Shown piece by piece: positions 27,097 through 37,168 of a stretch of DNA of 64,000 nucleotides (its first letter is position 1; each line of letters begins with the position of its first letter). This DNA is from Mycobacterium sp. 852002-51163_SCH5372311 (GTDB lineage Bacteria > Actinomycetota > Actinomycetes > Mycobacteriales > Mycobacteriaceae). A program made the position numbers and the translations under genes. Under the pieces are notes generated by a model, which worked only from the letters and a program-made list of their open reading frames with translations, searched no databases and was not told where the DNA came from. The stretch covers positions 84,720-148,719 of the forward strand of contig NZ_LZIJ01000079.1 in the NCBI RefSeq assembly GCF_001667115.1. The letters run 5' to 3'.

Positions 27097-27842
27097 CCGA
27101 AGACCAGGTGGGCCGACAGTCAGTGTCCTTGGCAGCCAAGGATATCCACCAAACCCTGAACGGCACGGTGGTGCTGCGCGGTGTCGATGTCGAGGCTCCG
27201 GCGGGTAGCACTGTTGCCGTCGTCGGACCGTCGGGTTCAGGCAAGTCCACGCTGCTGCGCACCCTGAACCGCTTGCACGAGCCCGACAGCGGGGACATCC
27301 TGCTCGACGGCCGGTCGGTATTGCACGACGACCCCGACGAATTGCGTCAGCGTATCGGGATGGTGTTCCAGCACTTCAACCTGTTTCCGCACCGCAGCGT
27401 GCTGGACAACGTCGCACTGGCGCCGCGCAAGTTGCGCCGATTGTCCGCCGACGCCGCGCGTGAACTTGCATTGACGCAACTGGACCGCGTCGGCTTGAAA
27501 CATAAGGCAGGTGCCCGTCCCGGCACGCTCTCCGGCGGACAACAACAACGGGTCGCGATCGCTCGGGCATTGGCCATGGCCCCGCAGGTGATGTTCTTCG
27601 ACGAGGCCACCTCGGCGCTGGATCCCGAGCTGGTCAAGGGCATCCTGCAGCTCATCAGTGACCTGGGCGACGAGGGTATGACGATGATCGTGGTCACCCA
27701 CGAGATGGGCTTTGCCCGGTCGGCCTCAGACACGGTCGTTTTCATGGATCACGGCAAAGTGGTGGAATCCGGGCCGCCAGAGCAAATATTTGAAGCTGCG
27801 CGAACCGAGCGCTTACAGAAGTTCCTTTCCCAGGTACTTTGA
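27093..27842 (+). CDS. Polar amino-acid ABC transporter ATP-binding protein
   Basis: A 249-residue ABC ATPase: Walker A GPSGSGKST (about 44-52), Q-loop MVFQHFNLFPH, signature LSGGQQQR, Walker B VMFFDEATSALD and the switch His in VVTHEMGFA. The FQHFNLFPH sequence is characteristic of the GlnQ/HisP group. It is coupled to the upstream fused binding protein/permease by an ATGA overlap, giving a complete two-gene importer. Confidence 0.95.
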   Translation: MTEDQVGRQSVSLAAKDIHQTLNGTVVLRGVDVEAPAGSTVAVVGPSGSGKSTLLRTLNRLHEPDSGDILLDGRSVLHDDPDELRQRIGMVFQHFNLFPHRSVLDNVALAPRKLRRLSADAARELALTQLDRVGLKHKAGARPGTLSGGQQQRVAIARALAMAPQVMFFDEATSALDPELVKGILQLISDLGDEGMTMIVVTHEMGFARSASDTVVFMDHGKVVESGPPEQIFEAARTERLQKFLSQVL

Positions 27843-27906
27843 CGATCTAAGACTTCTCCGGGTAACTGCCGTCTACGTGCGGCATAGCGCGTTAGACTCC
27901 CGACTT

Positions 27907-28401
27907 ATGGCGGACAGCGAACCCACCGAGCCCGAGTTGGCGGAGCTGGCAGAAGGTTTGCACCGTGCGCTGTCCAAGCTGTTTTCGATCCTGCGCCGCG
28001 GGGATCCCAACGGGGCGGCGGCGGGGGATTTGACCCTGGCGCAGTTGTCGATCCTGGTCACGTTGCTCGATCAGGGGCCCATCCGGATGACGGACCTGGC
28101 CGCGCACGAACGGGTGCGGACCCCCACCACCACCGTGGCGATCCGTCGGCTGGAGAAGATCGGGCTGGTAAAGCGCTCGCGCGATCCGTCTGATCTGCGC
28201 GCCGTGCTGGTCGATATCACGCCGCGAGGGCGAGCGGTTCACGGCGAGTCGCTGGCCAACCGGCGCGCCGCCCTGGCCGCGATGCTCGGTCAGCTCCCCG
28301 CCTCCGACCTGAATACGCTGATGAAGGCACTCAAGCCGCTGGAGCGCCTGGCCTCCGGTGAACCAGCGGCAGGTGACCCGCCCGCACGCAAGCAGGCTTG
28401 A
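27907..28401 (+). CDS. MarR-family regulator (Rv0042c-like)
   Basis: A 164-residue regulator. The winged helix spans about residues 45-110, with LTLAQLSILVTLLDQGPIRM, HERVRTPTTTVAIRRLEKIG and the wing SRDPSDLRAVLVDITPRG carrying the conserved D-x-R. ATG at 27907 is used because the longer frame overlaps the ABC gene with unrelated sequence. It stands between the ABC importer and an SDR gene and could regulate either. Confidence 0.88.
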   Translation: MADSEPTEPELAELAEGLHRALSKLFSILRRGDPNGAAAGDLTLAQLSILVTLLDQGPIRMTDLAAHERVRTPTTTVAIRRLEKIGLVKRSRDPSDLRAVLVDITPRGRAVHGESLANRRAALAAMLGQLPASDLNTLMKALKPLERLASGEPAAGDPPARKQA

Positions 28402-28420
28402 AAGTATATGAATATCAACT

Positions 28421-28438
28421 GCATTGGATGCATTGGAT
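28421..28438. repeat. Tandem 9-bp repeat GCATTGGAT x2
   Basis: GCATTGGAT occurs twice without spacing in the 70-bp, AT-rich gap between the MarR and SDR genes, 33 bp before the SDR start. It may be a regulator site or part of the promoter. Confidence 0.4.
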
Positions 28439-28471
28439 AGTAGCCCCGGTGGCCGCCCCTAAGCTGGAACG

Positions 28472-29143
28472 ATGCCCACTGCACTCATCACGGGCGCCGG
28501 TGGCGGGATAGGCTCCGCCATCGCCGACGCGCTGGCGCCGACGCACACCCTGCTGTTGGCCGGTCGACCCTCCGACCGCCTTGACGCGGTCGCGACGCGC
28601 CTCGACGCCGCCACATTCCCGCTGGACCTGACCGACACCGACGAGATCGCTGCCAGCTGCGAAATCATCGACGCACTCGACGTGCTGGTACACAACGCCG
28701 CGGTGTCCATCCCCGCCCGGTTCGCCGACTCGACCGTCGATGAATGGCGGACCGTCTTCGACGTCAATCTTATTGGCCCAGTTGCTCTTACGCTGGCGCT
28801 GTTACCGGCACTGCGGCAGGCTCGCGGTCAGGTGGTGCTGATCAATTCCGGCGCGGGGCTGCGGGTTTCGCCGGGTCTGGCGGCATATTCGGCGAGCAAG
28901 TTCGCGCTGCGCGCGTTCGCCGACTCGCTGCGCCAGGACGAACCGGACCTACGCGTGACCACCGTTTACCCGGGCCGCACCGACACCGAGATGCAGCGGG
29001 AAATCAGAAAGTTTTCCGGCGGCGAGTACGACCCTTCGAAGTTCATGCGGCCCGAAACCGTGGCGGCGGCCGTCGCCGCCGCGGTCAATACCCCACGCGA
29101 TGGCCAACTGGACGAGGTGGTGATCCGTCCGGGCCGCGCCTAA
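28472..29143 (+). CDS. Short-chain dehydrogenase/reductase
   Basis: A 223-residue classical SDR. The NAD(P) motif is TGAGGGIG (about 7-14), LVHNAA corresponds to the NNAG motif, the catalytic Ser is in INSGAGL, and YSASK supplies the catalytic Tyr and Lys. The Arg in LLAGRPSDR after the second strand suggests NADPH. It ends 15 bp from the convergent leuS stop. No substrate can be assigned. I do not recall it between Rv0042c and leuS of M. tuberculosis. Confidence 0.9.
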   Translation: MPTALITGAGGGIGSAIADALAPTHTLLLAGRPSDRLDAVATRLDAATFPLDLTDTDEIAASCEIIDALDVLVHNAAVSIPARFADSTVDEWRTVFDVNLIGPVALTLALLPALRQARGQVVLINSGAGLRVSPGLAAYSASKFALRAFADSLRQDEPDLRVTTVYPGRTDTEMQREIRKFSGGEYDPSKFMRPETVAAAVAAAVNTPRDGQLDEVVIRPGRA

Positions 29144-29158
29144 GTCGTGTTAGCCGCT

Positions 29159-32059
29159 TTACACGACCAGGTTGACCAGCCGGCCGGGGACGACGATCAC
29201 CTTGCGCGGTGTGGCACCGGCCAAGAACGCCTGCACCTTGTCGTCGGACAGCGCTGCAGCCGTTAGGGTTTCCTCGTCGGCGCTGGCCGCCACCATCACC
29301 CGGCCACGCACCTTGCCGTTCACCTGCACCGGATATTCGACTGTGTCGTCGACCAGGTAGGCCGGATCGAACTGCGGGAACGGGCCGTGCGCCAACGACG
29401 TGGTGTGCCCCAACCGCAGCCACAGCTCCTCGGCCAGGTGCGGCGCCAGCGGCGCCAGCATCAGCACGAGGGGCTCGACCGCCGTGCGGGGCACGGAGTC
29501 ACGGTGCTCCTTGGTGAGGTGGTTGGTGTACTCGATCAGTTTGGCGGCGGCAGTGTTATTACGCAGTGCCGCATAGTCTTCCGAGATTCCGGCGATAGTG
29601 CGGTGCAACGCTCGCAGGGTGTCCGTGGCCAACTCGCCATCGACCACCCTGATGCCTCCGGTGTTCTCGTCGACCACCAACCGCCACACCCGCTGCAGAA
29701 AGCGATGTGCGCCGACGACATCCTTTGTGGCCCACGGCCGTGAGGCCTCCAGTGGTCCCATCGACATCTCGTAGACGCGCAGCGTGTCTGCGCCGTATTC
29801 GTCGCAGATCTCGTCGGGCGATATCGAATTCTTCAGGCTCTTACCGATTTTCCCGAATTCCTGGAATACTTCGATCTCACCGGCGGGCCCAGGGTAGTAG
29901 AACTTGCCGTCGCGCTCGATCACGCGCTCTGCGGGCACATACGAGCCGCGCGCGTCGGTGTAGGCGAACGCCTGGATGTAGCCCTGGTTGACCAGCCTCC
30001 GGTAAGGCTCCCGGGACGTGACCTGCCCAAGGTCGAAGAGGACCTTGTGCCAGAACCGGCAATACAGCAGGTGCAGCACCGCGTGCTCGGCGCCGCCGAC
30101 GTACAAGTCGACGCCGCCGGGGTCGTCGGGGCCGTGCTCAGCTGGCCGCGGACCCATCCAGTAGGCCTCGTTTTCCTTGGCGCAGAAGCGATCTGAGTTG
30201 TGCGGGTCGGTATAGCGCAGTTCATACCACGAGCTGGCCGCCCACTGCGGCATCACGTTGGTGTCGCGGGTGTAAGGCTTCAGGCCATCGCCCAAGTCCA
30301 GCTCTACGTGCACCCATTCGCTGGCCTTGGCCAGCGGCGGCGAAGGCTCGCTGTCGGCGTCGTCCGGATCGAAAAGCACTGGCGAATAGTCCGGTACATC
30401 GGGCAGCTCGACCGGCAGCGCGGCCTCGTCGAGGGCATGGGGGCGTCCGTCGCTGTCATAGACAATGGGAAACGGCTCGCCCCAATATCGTTGCCTGGCG
30501 AACAGCCAGTCGCGCAGCCTGTATTCGATGCGGGGCCGCCCGCGCCCTTCGGCTTCCAGGCGCGCCGTGATGGCCTCCTTGGCTGTCGCCACGTCCATGC
30601 CGTCGAGATAACCGGAGTTGACCAGGGTGCCGTCGCCCGGGTATGCGGCCTCCGAAATATCGCCGCCGGCAATGACTTCGAGGATCGGCAGACCGAATTC
30701 ACGCGCGAAATCCCAGTCGCGCTGGTCGTGGCCGGGGACTGCCATGATGGCGCCGGTGCCGTAGCCGAGCAGCACGTAGTCAGCGATGAAGATCGGGACG
30801 GGTTTGTCGTTGGCCGGGTTGATCGCGTGACTGCCCAGAAAGACGCCGGTCTTCTCCCTGCTCTCCTGGCGCTCCAAGTCCGACTTCGCCGCGATTGCTC
30901 GGCGGTACGCGGCCACCGCCTCAGCCGGTGTGGCGGCACCGTACGTCCAGCGTGGGTTCGTCCCGTCCGGCCAGGCGGCGGCCACCAGATCGTCGACCAG
31001 TTCGTGTTCGGGCGCCAAGACCAGGTACGTGGCGCCGAACAGGGTGTCGGGCCGGGTCGTGAACACCTCGATGTCGAGCGGTTGGCCGTGGCTGCTGCTT
31101 GCGGAGAACAGTGCCTGCGCGCCGGTGGAACGGCCGATCCAGTTGCGCTGCATCGTTTTTATCTGCTCCGGCCAGTCCAGCAAATCCAGATCGTCGAGCA
31201 GCCGGTCGGCATACGCGGTAATGCGCATCATCCACTGCCGCAACCGTTTCCGGAATACCGGGAAGTTGCCGCGGTCGCTGCGGCCATCCGCCGTGACCTC
31301 TTCGTTGGCCAGCACGGTGCCCAGTCCAGGGCACCAGTTCACCATCGAGTCCGCCCGGTAGACCAGTCGCCAGCTGTCGACGACATCGGCCCGCTCCCCC
31401 GCCGACAGCTGAGCCCAGTCCCTGCCGTCGGCGAGACTGCGTGCGCCGGAATTGAATTCGGCGATCAGCTCCGATATCGGCCGAGCCTTGTTGGCCGCTA
31501 CGTCGAACCACGCGTTATAGATCTGCAGGAAGATCCACTGGGTCCACTTGTAGAACTCGACGTCGGTGGTTGAAAAACTGCGCCGGCTGTCGTGAGCGAG
31601 ACCCAGCCGGCCCAGCTGGCGCCGAAAGTTGACGACGTTGGCCTCGGTTCTGGTGCGCGGGTGGGTGCCGGTTTGCACCGCGTATTGCTCTGCGGGCAGG
31701 CCGAACGAATCGAACCCCAAGGCGTGCAGCACGTTACGGCCAAGCATCCGGAAGTAGCGCGCGTAGACATCGGTGGCGATGTATCCCAGGGGGTGTCCGA
31801 CGTGCAATCCGTCGCCCGACGGGTAGGGGAACATGTCCTGGACGAACAGCTTGTCCGCCGGTACGGCGCCACCGTCCGTCGGGGCCAGCGAACCCACCGG
31901 GTTGGGCACGTTGAATGTCTCGAGGTCAGCCCACTTCTGCTGCCAGTCGCTTTCGATCCGGCCGGCCAGTTCCGCGGTGTAGCGGTATCGCGGCGCATCG
32001 GCGTCCGGGGCAACAGCACCTGCTTTGCCGTCGGACGCAGCGGTCGGGGATTCGCTCAC
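29159..32059 (-). CDS. leuS: Leucyl-tRNA synthetase
   Basis: A 966-residue class I synthetase that charges tRNA-Leu. The HIGH-type motif is HVGHPLGY, the editing (CP1) domain includes [18 protein letters not shown], and the KMSKS-type motif is KIGKS in [14 protein letters not shown] at 32059 is preferred to the track start 14 codons upstream because VSESPTA resembles the M. tuberculosis start from memory; no strong ribosome binding site is visible. The gene stands alone, convergent to the SDR gene and divergent to mtc28. Confidence 0.97.
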   Translation of the reverse strand: MSESPTAASDGKAGAVAPDADAPRYRYTAELAGRIESDWQQKWADLETFNVPNPVGSLAPTDGGAVPADKLFVQDMFPYPSGDGLHVGHPLGYIATDVYARYFRMLGRNVLHALGFDSFGLPAEQYAVQTGTHPRTRTEANVVNFRRQLGRLGLAHDSRRSFSTTDVEFYKWTQWIFLQIYNAWFDVAANKARPISELIAEFNSGARSLADGRDWAQLSAGERADVVDSWRLVYRADSMVNWCPGLGTVLANEEVTADGRSDRGNFPVFRKRLRQWMMRITAYADRLLDDLDLLDWPEQIKTMQRNWIGRSTGAQALFSASSSHGQPLDIEVFTTRPDTLFGATYLVLAPEHELVDDLVAAAWPDGTNPRWTYGAATPAEAVAAYRRAIAAKSDLERQESREKTGVFLGSHAINPANDKPVPIFIADYVLLGYGTGAIMAVPGHDQRDWDFAREFGLPILEVIAGGDISEAAYPGDGTLVNSGYLDGMDVATAKEAITARLEAEGRGRPRIEYRLRDWLFARQRYWGEPFPIVYDSDGRPHALDEAALPVELPDVPDYSPVLFDPDDADSEPSPPLAKASEWVHVELDLGDGLKPYTRDTNVMPQWAASSWYELRYTDPHNSDRFCAKENEAYWMGPRPAEHGPDDPGGVDLYVGGAEHAVLHLLYCRFWHKVLFDLGQVTSREPYRRLVNQGYIQAFAYTDARGSYVPAERVIERDGKFYYPGPAGEIEVFQEFGKIGKSLKNSISPDEICDEYGADTLRVYEMSMGPLEASRPWATKDVVGAHRFLQRVWRLVVDENTGGIRVVDGELATDTLRALHRTIAGISEDYAALRNNTAAAKLIEYTNHLTKEHRDSVPRTAVEPLVLMLAPLAPHLAEELWLRLGHTTSLAHGPFPQFDPAYLVDDTVEYPVQVNGKVRGRVMVAASADEETLTAAALSDDKVQAFLAGATPRKVIVVPGRLVNLVV

Positions 32060-32240
32060 GTGAACAGGGTAGAGGGCGGTGCCGGTGGACCCGCCGGCCA
32101 CAGGTTGGTATCGGTTGCGTAGCGCACCGATCAGAGGTTCATCCCAGCTCGATTTCAGGCCTGTTCACCCCGTTTGACCTCTGGTTACAGTCGGCCTCAA
32201 GGACGGGCCCGTGCCCCGGGCTCAGGAGGGATCGACGCAA

Positions 32241-33467
32241 ATGTTTCAGGTCGCACGGACGTGGCTGGCCGTCACTGGAGGTCTGGCCGCCGGCGCGATC
32301 GGTGTCACCGCCTTCGCCGGTGCCACCGCATCCGCGGCGCCTTTGCAGCCACTCCCCCCACCCACCCCAGGTGTCACAGCGCCGGCACCGGCCCCGCAGA
32401 ACGTCACCGGCCTGCCTGGCACCACCAACAGGTTCGCGCCGAGCATCCCGGGGGCCAACCCAGCCACGCCACCCGTTCCTTCGGCGGCCACGGCGCCCAC
32501 CGCGGGGACCCCGCTGCCGGCCACCGCGATCGCACCGGTTGCCGGAACGATCCGCGACTACCTGCAGTCGAAGGGCGTCAAGCTTGAAGCGCAGAAACCT
32601 CAGGGGTTCAATGCACTCGATATCACCCTGCCGGTGCCCACCCGCTGGACTCAGGTACCCGACCCCAATGTGCCCGACGCGTTCGCGGTGATCGCCGACC
32701 GGACCGGCAGTAGCCTGTACACCTCGAACGCGCAGGTCGTGGTCTACAAGCTGATCGGTGACTTTGATGCCAGGGAGGCCATCGCGCACGGCTTCGTCGA
32801 CAGCCAGCAATTGCCCGCGTGGCAGACCACGAACGCCTCGCAGGCAGACTTCATGGGTTTCCCGTCGTCAATCATCGAGGGCACCTACCGCCAGAACGAG
32901 ATGGTGCTCAACACCTCGCGTCGGAACGTCATCGCGACGTCCGGAAAGGACAAGTACCTGGTGTCGCTGGCAGTGACCACCGCCCAGTCGCAGGCGGTTG
33001 CCGACGGACCCGCGACCGACGCCATCATCAACGGGTTTCGCGTGACGGCTCCGGCCGCTCCAGCGGCTCCGGCGGCACCCGCCGTTCCGGCGGCTCCGGC
33101 CCCGGTGGCTCCCGCTCCGGTGGCACCAGCGGCTCCTGGCCAAGCGCCTGCTCAACTGCCGGCCGCCGCTCCTCCGCAGGCATCCGTAGCCGCTCCCCCG
33201 CGAGCGCCCGTCACGGCTCCCACACAGGCACCCGTCCCGGCTCCCACACAGGTGTCGGCTGCGGCGCCGATCGCCGTGCCTATCCAGGCGCCCGCGGTGG
33301 CGCCAGGTACGACGACACTTCCGGCGCCGGCAGGACTTCCGGCCGCGGCGCCGGCACCCGGCCAGTCACTCACCCCGCAACCAACACCTAATCTGCTGGC
33401 CCTGCTTCCGGGGCTGCCGCCACTACCCAACCTGCACCTGAACCTGCTGGGAACCCAACCGCGTTAG
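32241..33467 (+). CDS. mtc28: Proline-rich 28-kDa antigen homologue (LpqN/LpqT-type), secreted
   Basis: A 408-residue secreted protein. A signal peptide spans residues 1-33 ([16 protein letters not shown] ... ASAAP). A Pro/Ala/Thr-rich stretch leads to the conserved LpqN-like domain (about 105-268): [40 protein letters not shown] and [18 protein letters not shown]. It ends in about 130 residues of Ala/Pro-rich repeats ([15 protein letters not shown]). M. tuberculosis Mtc28 has about 310 residues, so the tail is much longer here. Role unknown; probably in the cell wall. Confidence 0.92.
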   Translation: MFQVARTWLAVTGGLAAGAIGVTAFAGATASAAPLQPLPPPTPGVTAPAPAPQNVTGLPGTTNRFAPSIPGANPATPPVPSAATAPTAGTPLPATAIAPVAGTIRDYLQSKGVKLEAQKPQGFNALDITLPVPTRWTQVPDPNVPDAFAVIADRTGSSLYTSNAQVVVYKLIGDFDAREAIAHGFVDSQQLPAWQTTNASQADFMGFPSSIIEGTYRQNEMVLNTSRRNVIATSGKDKYLVSLAVTTAQSQAVADGPATDAIINGFRVTAPAAPAAPAAPAVPAAPAPVAPAPVAPAAPGQAPAQLPAAAPPQASVAAPPRAPVTAPTQAPVPAPTQVSAAAPIAVPIQAPAVAPGTTTLPAPAGLPAAAPAPGQSLTPQPTPNLLALLPGLPPLPNLHLNLLGTQPR

Positions 33468-33502
33468 TGGTGATCGCGAGCGCGGCGGAGCCGTGCGAAG
33501 CG

Positions 33503-33542
33503 GGTCGCCACCATCGGGAAAAGCCGGTCGCCACCATCGGGA
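33503..33542. repeat. Direct repeat GGTCGCCACCATCGGGA x2
   Basis: The 17-bp sequence occurs at 33503-33519 and 33526-33542 (23-bp period) in the 132-bp gap between mtc28 and the next gene. No function is evident. Confidence 0.5.
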
Positions 33543-33599
33543 CTAGGCGCGCCGGGAACCCGACGAGCGGATCGTCGGCCGCCCTCGTATTGTGAGCCC

Positions 33600-33947
33600 A
33601 TGTTGATCGCGGGCGTGCTATGCGTGTGTGCGGCGGTGGTCTCCGCCGGCTTTGGAACCTGGTCGCTTTCCCACGCCCCCACCGCCGACGCCACCCACAC
33701 GGCTCTGCGTGCCATGGCGCCGACCCAGTTGGCGGTCGCGGTGATGCTGACGGCCGGCGGCGTAGTGGCTTTGGTAGCGTCGCCCCCCACCGCTTTGGTG
33801 CTGGTGATCGTCTGTGTCGCAGGCGCTTTCGGCACGCTGACCGCCGGATCCTGGCAGAGTGCACGCTTCGTGCTGCGCCGCGAGGCATCCGTTGAGCCAG
33901 CCGCGTGCGCAGGCGATTGCGCGGTCTGCACCCTGTCCTGCCACTGA
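33600..33947 (+). CDS. Small membrane protein (Rv0039c-like)
   Basis: A 115-residue protein with three or four hydrophobic segments (LIAGVLCVCAAVVSAGFG, LAVAVMLTAGGVVALVA, ALVLVIVCVAGAFGTLTAG) and a Cys-rich tail, ACAGDCAVCTLSCH, with four Cys and a terminal His. The tail might bind a metal or form disulphides. Position between mtc28 and the YqgE-like gene matches Rv0039c. Function unknown. Confidence 0.75.
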   Translation: MLIAGVLCVCAAVVSAGFGTWSLSHAPTADATHTALRAMAPTQLAVAVMLTAGGVVALVASPPTALVLVIVCVAGAFGTLTAGSWQSARFVLRREASVEPAACAGDCAVCTLSCH

Positions 33948-34152
33948 ATATGTGCGGATGACGGTCGAAGGAAGCGCCCGGCCGGGAAACGAACTTAGCG
34001 ATCCTTATTCATCAGTTGACATCGTGTTCGAGGCACGGTAACGCGTCGAACGTGGGGGATATGCACGCAGTCCGACCGCTTTTCGTCCAAGTCACCCACG
34101 TTCGGCGAGTGAGGCATGCAGTGCACGAGACGTGAAGACCACGCCATCGCCA

Positions 34153-34761
34153 TCAGTTTCGGCTGACGTCGATGGGATGAGTTGCCAGCAGCGAAAGCGG
34201 CAACGGCTGACGGCGCAGCACCTGGCCCCACAGATCAGATCGCGGCCCGACCAGAACGTCAGAGGGCAACGCAGACAACACGATCCAGTCGTCGCGCTCG
34301 ATTTCCCCTTCGAGCTGACCGATGGTCCAGCCGGAGTACCCCGCGTAGATTCGCACCCCCTCCACCAGCGGTGCGATCTGATCGGGGTCGGCATCCAGAT
34401 CGACCATCACCATCCGGCCGGCCACATGCCGTAGGCCCGGCACATTTTGCGGATCGGCGCCGATGCGCAGCACCGCCAGACACAGCGCCGCGTCCCGCTT
34501 CACCGGCCCACCGATGAACATCGTCTTTGGCTTGGCCGCAAGCTTCGCCCACTGCGGCAGCACGTTGTACACCGCCGTCTCGCTGGAGCGGTTCAGCACC
34601 ACGCCCAATGTGCCGCCGTCATTGTGCTCGACGATGTAGATCACGCTGCGGCGAAACGTCGGTTCCAGCAGATCTGTGTTGGCCAGCAGCAACGTACCTG
34701 CACGTACCCGTTGCGCGGCAGGTGCGACATAGTCCTCGGGGTCCTCGGGCTGCGGCACCAT
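34153..34761 (-). CDS. YqgE/AlgH-family protein (Rv0038-like)
   Basis: A 202-residue protein with the UPF0301/YqgE signature: [49 protein letters not shown] and [22 protein letters not shown] at 34761 ([12 protein letters not shown]) matches the M. tuberculosis start; the longer frame adds 17 Arg/Cys-rich residues. The biochemical function of the family is not established. It is divergent to the MFS gene and convergent to the Rv0039c-like gene. Confidence 0.93.
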   Translation of the reverse strand: MVPQPEDPEDYVAPAAQRVRAGTLLLANTDLLEPTFRRSVIYIVEHNDGGTLGVVLNRSSETAVYNVLPQWAKLAAKPKTMFIGGPVKRDAALCLAVLRIGADPQNVPGLRHVAGRMVMVDLDADPDQIAPLVEGVRIYAGYSGWTIGQLEGEIERDDWIVLSALPSDVLVGPRSDLWGQVLRRQPLPLSLLATHPIDVSRN

Positions 34762-34877
34762 TCCATCATCGCACTCCGGACGGCATCGCCGGGCCAAACG
34801 TGGACGGCTCACGGATATTTGTACTGTTGTTGGATCGGCCTCGAGCGAAGGTGAACTTGCTGCCCCGATCGTTGGAA

Positions 34878-36209
34878 ATGGGTTCTGTGGATCAACCCCG
34901 GATGCACGGGAGCGCGCCCGTCGCCCTTTGGCGGTCGGTGCGCGATTTGCCCGACTTCTGGCGACTGCTGCAGGTGCGCATGGTAAGTCAGTTCGGCGAT
35001 GGCCTTTTTCAGGCGGGAATGGCCGTCGCGCTGCTATTCAACCCGGACCGCGCCGCCGACCCGATGGCGATCGCGCGCGCCTTCATCGTCCTGTTTCTGC
35101 CTTACTCACTGCTAGGACCATTTGCCGGCGCGCTGGTGGACCGGTGGGATCGACGGCTGGTGCTTGTGGGCGCCAACCTGGGCCGGCTGGTGCTGGTCGC
35201 GGCCATCGGCATCATCCTGGCCACGCGGGCGGGGGAGTGGCCGTTGCTGTGTTTGGCGCTGGTCGCCAACGGCTTTACCCGGTTCGTCCTGTCCGGCCTG
35301 TCGGCGTCGTTGCCTCACGTCGTGCCGCGCGAACAGGTCGTCACGATGAACTCGGTGGCCACCGCGTCGGGCGCGGTTGCAGCTTTTCTTGGCTTCAACT
35401 TCATGCAGCTGCCCCGCTGGTTGGCAGGCGGCGGGGATAAGGGCTCCGCGGCCGTCGTCTTCATCGTCACGATCCCACTGGCGATTGCGTTGCTGTTGTC
35501 GTGGCGATTCGCGCCTGGCGTGCTCGGCCCGGACGACACCCGGCGCGCCATTCACGGATCAGCCTTCTACGCGGTGATCACCGGGTGGGTACACGGCGCA
35601 CGAACCGTGGTGCAGATCCCGACGGTCGCTGCCACCCTGTCCGGCTTGGCCGTACACCGAATGGTGGTCGGAATCAACTCGCTGCTGCTGTTATTGCTCG
35701 TCCACCACCCGAAATCTCCGGCGGAGGGTGGGTTGCAAATAGCGCTGATCTTCCTTGCAGCGTCGGGGCTTGGCGCCTTTCTCGCCACCGCACTCACCCC
35801 GCCCATGATCCGTCGCTGGGGGCGCTACGCCACCGCCAACGGGGCGCTGGTCGCGGCCATGATCGTCCAGCTCGCCGGCGCCGGGCTGGTGATACCGATC
35901 ATGGTGGCGTGCGGCTTCCTGCTCGGGGTGGCCGGTCAGACGATCAAGCTCTGCGCCGACTCCGCAATGCAGATCGATGTCGACGACGCGCTTCGCGGAC
36001 ACGTGTTCGCTGTGCAAGACGCGCTGTTCTGGGTCGCTTTCCTCGTCTCGATAACCATTGCTGCGACGATGGTTCCCGACGACGGTCGCGCGCCGGGTTT
36101 TGCGCTGTTTGCGGCGGGGCTCTATCTCGTCGGGCTGGCCGCTCACGGCATCATCGGACGCCGTCGGCAGCCGGCGCCGGTAACAGACAACTCGTTCAGG
36201 AGGCGCTAA
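34878..36209 (+). CDS. MFS transporter (Rv0037c-like)
   Basis: A 443-residue membrane protein with about 12 hydrophobic segments. The first cytoplasmic-loop motif, [20 protein letters not shown], is the MFS motif A. The N-terminal lead [23 protein letters not shown] is typical of the macrolide-efflux (MefA-like) branch. ATG at 34878 was chosen for family fit. The TAATG junction overlaps the next gene by 1 nt, so they are co-translated. Substrate unknown. Confidence 0.9.
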   Translation: MGSVDQPRMHGSAPVALWRSVRDLPDFWRLLQVRMVSQFGDGLFQAGMAVALLFNPDRAADPMAIARAFIVLFLPYSLLGPFAGALVDRWDRRLVLVGANLGRLVLVAAIGIILATRAGEWPLLCLALVANGFTRFVLSGLSASLPHVVPREQVVTMNSVATASGAVAAFLGFNFMQLPRWLAGGGDKGSAAVVFIVTIPLAIALLLSWRFAPGVLGPDDTRRAIHGSAFYAVITGWVHGARTVVQIPTVAATLSGLAVHRMVVGINSLLLLLLVHHPKSPAEGGLQIALIFLAASGLGAFLATALTPPMIRRWGRYATANGALVAAMIVQLAGAGLVIPIMVACGFLLGVAGQTIKLCADSAMQIDVDDALRGHVFAVQDALFWVAFLVSITIAATMVPDDGRAPGFALFAAGLYLVGLAAHGIIGRRRQPAPVTDNSFRRR

Positions 36210-36982
36210 TGGCGGGTGCAGCATCGATCGTGGCCGACCTGCGGGCCGAAAGCGACGACCTCGACGCGTTGGTGGCGCCTCTGCCGACGGGGCGATGGGC
36301 CGATCCGACGCCTTCCCCGGGATGGACCATCGCGCACCAGATCGCGCATTTGCTGTGGACCGACCGGGTGTCACTGACCGCCATCACAGACGAGGCGGCG
36401 TTCGGTGACGTGCTGACCGCGGCAAGCGCCGATCCCGCCGGCTTCGTCGACGCGGGCGCCGAGGAATTGGCGGCTCTGGCGCCGCCGGAGCTGCTCGCCG
36501 ACTGGCGGGGCACTCGTACGCGGCTGCACGACGCGCTGCTGACCGTTGCCGACGGTCGCAAGCTGCCCTGGTTCGGGCCTCCGATGAGCGCTGCGTCGAT
36601 GGCCACCGCGCGGTTGATGGAGACCTGGGCGCACGGGCTCGACGTCGCCGACGCTCTCGGCGTCGACCGGCCGGCCACCGAGCGGTTGCGCTCAATCGCG
36701 CACCTGGGGGTGCGGACCCGCGACTATGCCTTCTTGGTGAACAATCTGGCGCCACCGACCGAGCCGTTCCTGGTCGAGTTGCGGGGACCCGGCGGCGACA
36801 CCTGGTCCTGGGGTCCGCCCGATGCGGCCCAGCGAGTCATCGGGTCCGCGCAGGACTTTTGCTTCCTGGTCACGCAGCGGCGAGCGTTGAGCACCCTGGA
36901 CATCGCGGCGGAGGGACCGGACGCGCAGCGCTGGCTGCAGATTGCGCAGGCCTTTGCCGGGCCTCCCGGCCCCGGTCGATGA
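36209..36982 (+). CDS. Mycothiol-dependent maleylpyruvate-isomerase-like (DinB-fold) protein, Rv0036c-like
   Basis: A 257-residue protein with a DinB-like four-helix N-terminus: [16 protein letters not shown] contains the His of the metal site. [20 protein letters not shown] contains the second His-containing helix. These match the TIGR03084/MDMPI family, which uses mycothiol. Translation is coupled to the upstream MFS gene (TAATG), with AGGAGG upstream of the ATG. Its stop codon falls inside a 42-bp sequence that is repeated just downstream. Confidence 0.85.
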   Translation: MAGAASIVADLRAESDDLDALVAPLPTGRWADPTPSPGWTIAHQIAHLLWTDRVSLTAITDEAAFGDVLTAASADPAGFVDAGAEELAALAPPELLADWRGTRTRLHDALLTVADGRKLPWFGPPMSAASMATARLMETWAHGLDVADALGVDRPATERLRSIAHLGVRTRDYAFLVNNLAPPTEPFLVELRGPGGDTWSWGPPDAAQRVIGSAQDFCFLVTQRRALSTLDIAAEGPDAQRWLQIAQAFAGPPGPGR

Positions 36983-37067
36983 GCGCGCGTAGCGCGCGAA
37001 GAGAGCCGGGGCCCATCCGATCCAAGCCCCGGTCGATGAGCGCGCGTAGCGCGCGAAGAGAGCCGGG
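36969..37067. repeat. 42-bp direct repeat x2 at the ESX-cluster edge
   Basis: The same 42 bp, beginning GCCCCGGTCGATGAGCGCGC and ending in GAAGAGAGCCGGG, occurs at 36969-37010 and 37026-37067 (57-bp period). It contains a GCGCGC-GTA-GCGCGC inverted core. The first copy includes the stop of the Rv0036c-like gene. After the second copy comes a 25-codon open stretch (NIIRRIEIQASRPLAKAL) ending at 37143 that could be the tail of a lost gene. The pair lies 100 bp from the end of the PPE gene. Confidence 0.8.
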
Positions 37068-37168
37068 CAACATCATCCGACGCATCGAAATCCAGGCCAG
37101 TCGACCTCTCGCCAAGGCGCTCGCGATAACCACCGAGGACTGAGGACGGCTATCCCGGGGCCGCTCGA

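Noticed and set aside
30200..31573. A 457-codon open frame on the plus strand
   Set aside because: It is antisense to leuS, with no recognisable motif or ribosome binding site.
34047..34104. 10-bp inverted repeat CGAACGTGGG / CCCACGTTCG between two convergent genes
   Set aside because: The arms are 38 bp apart and no T-tract follows, so neither an operator nor an intrinsic terminator can be supported.
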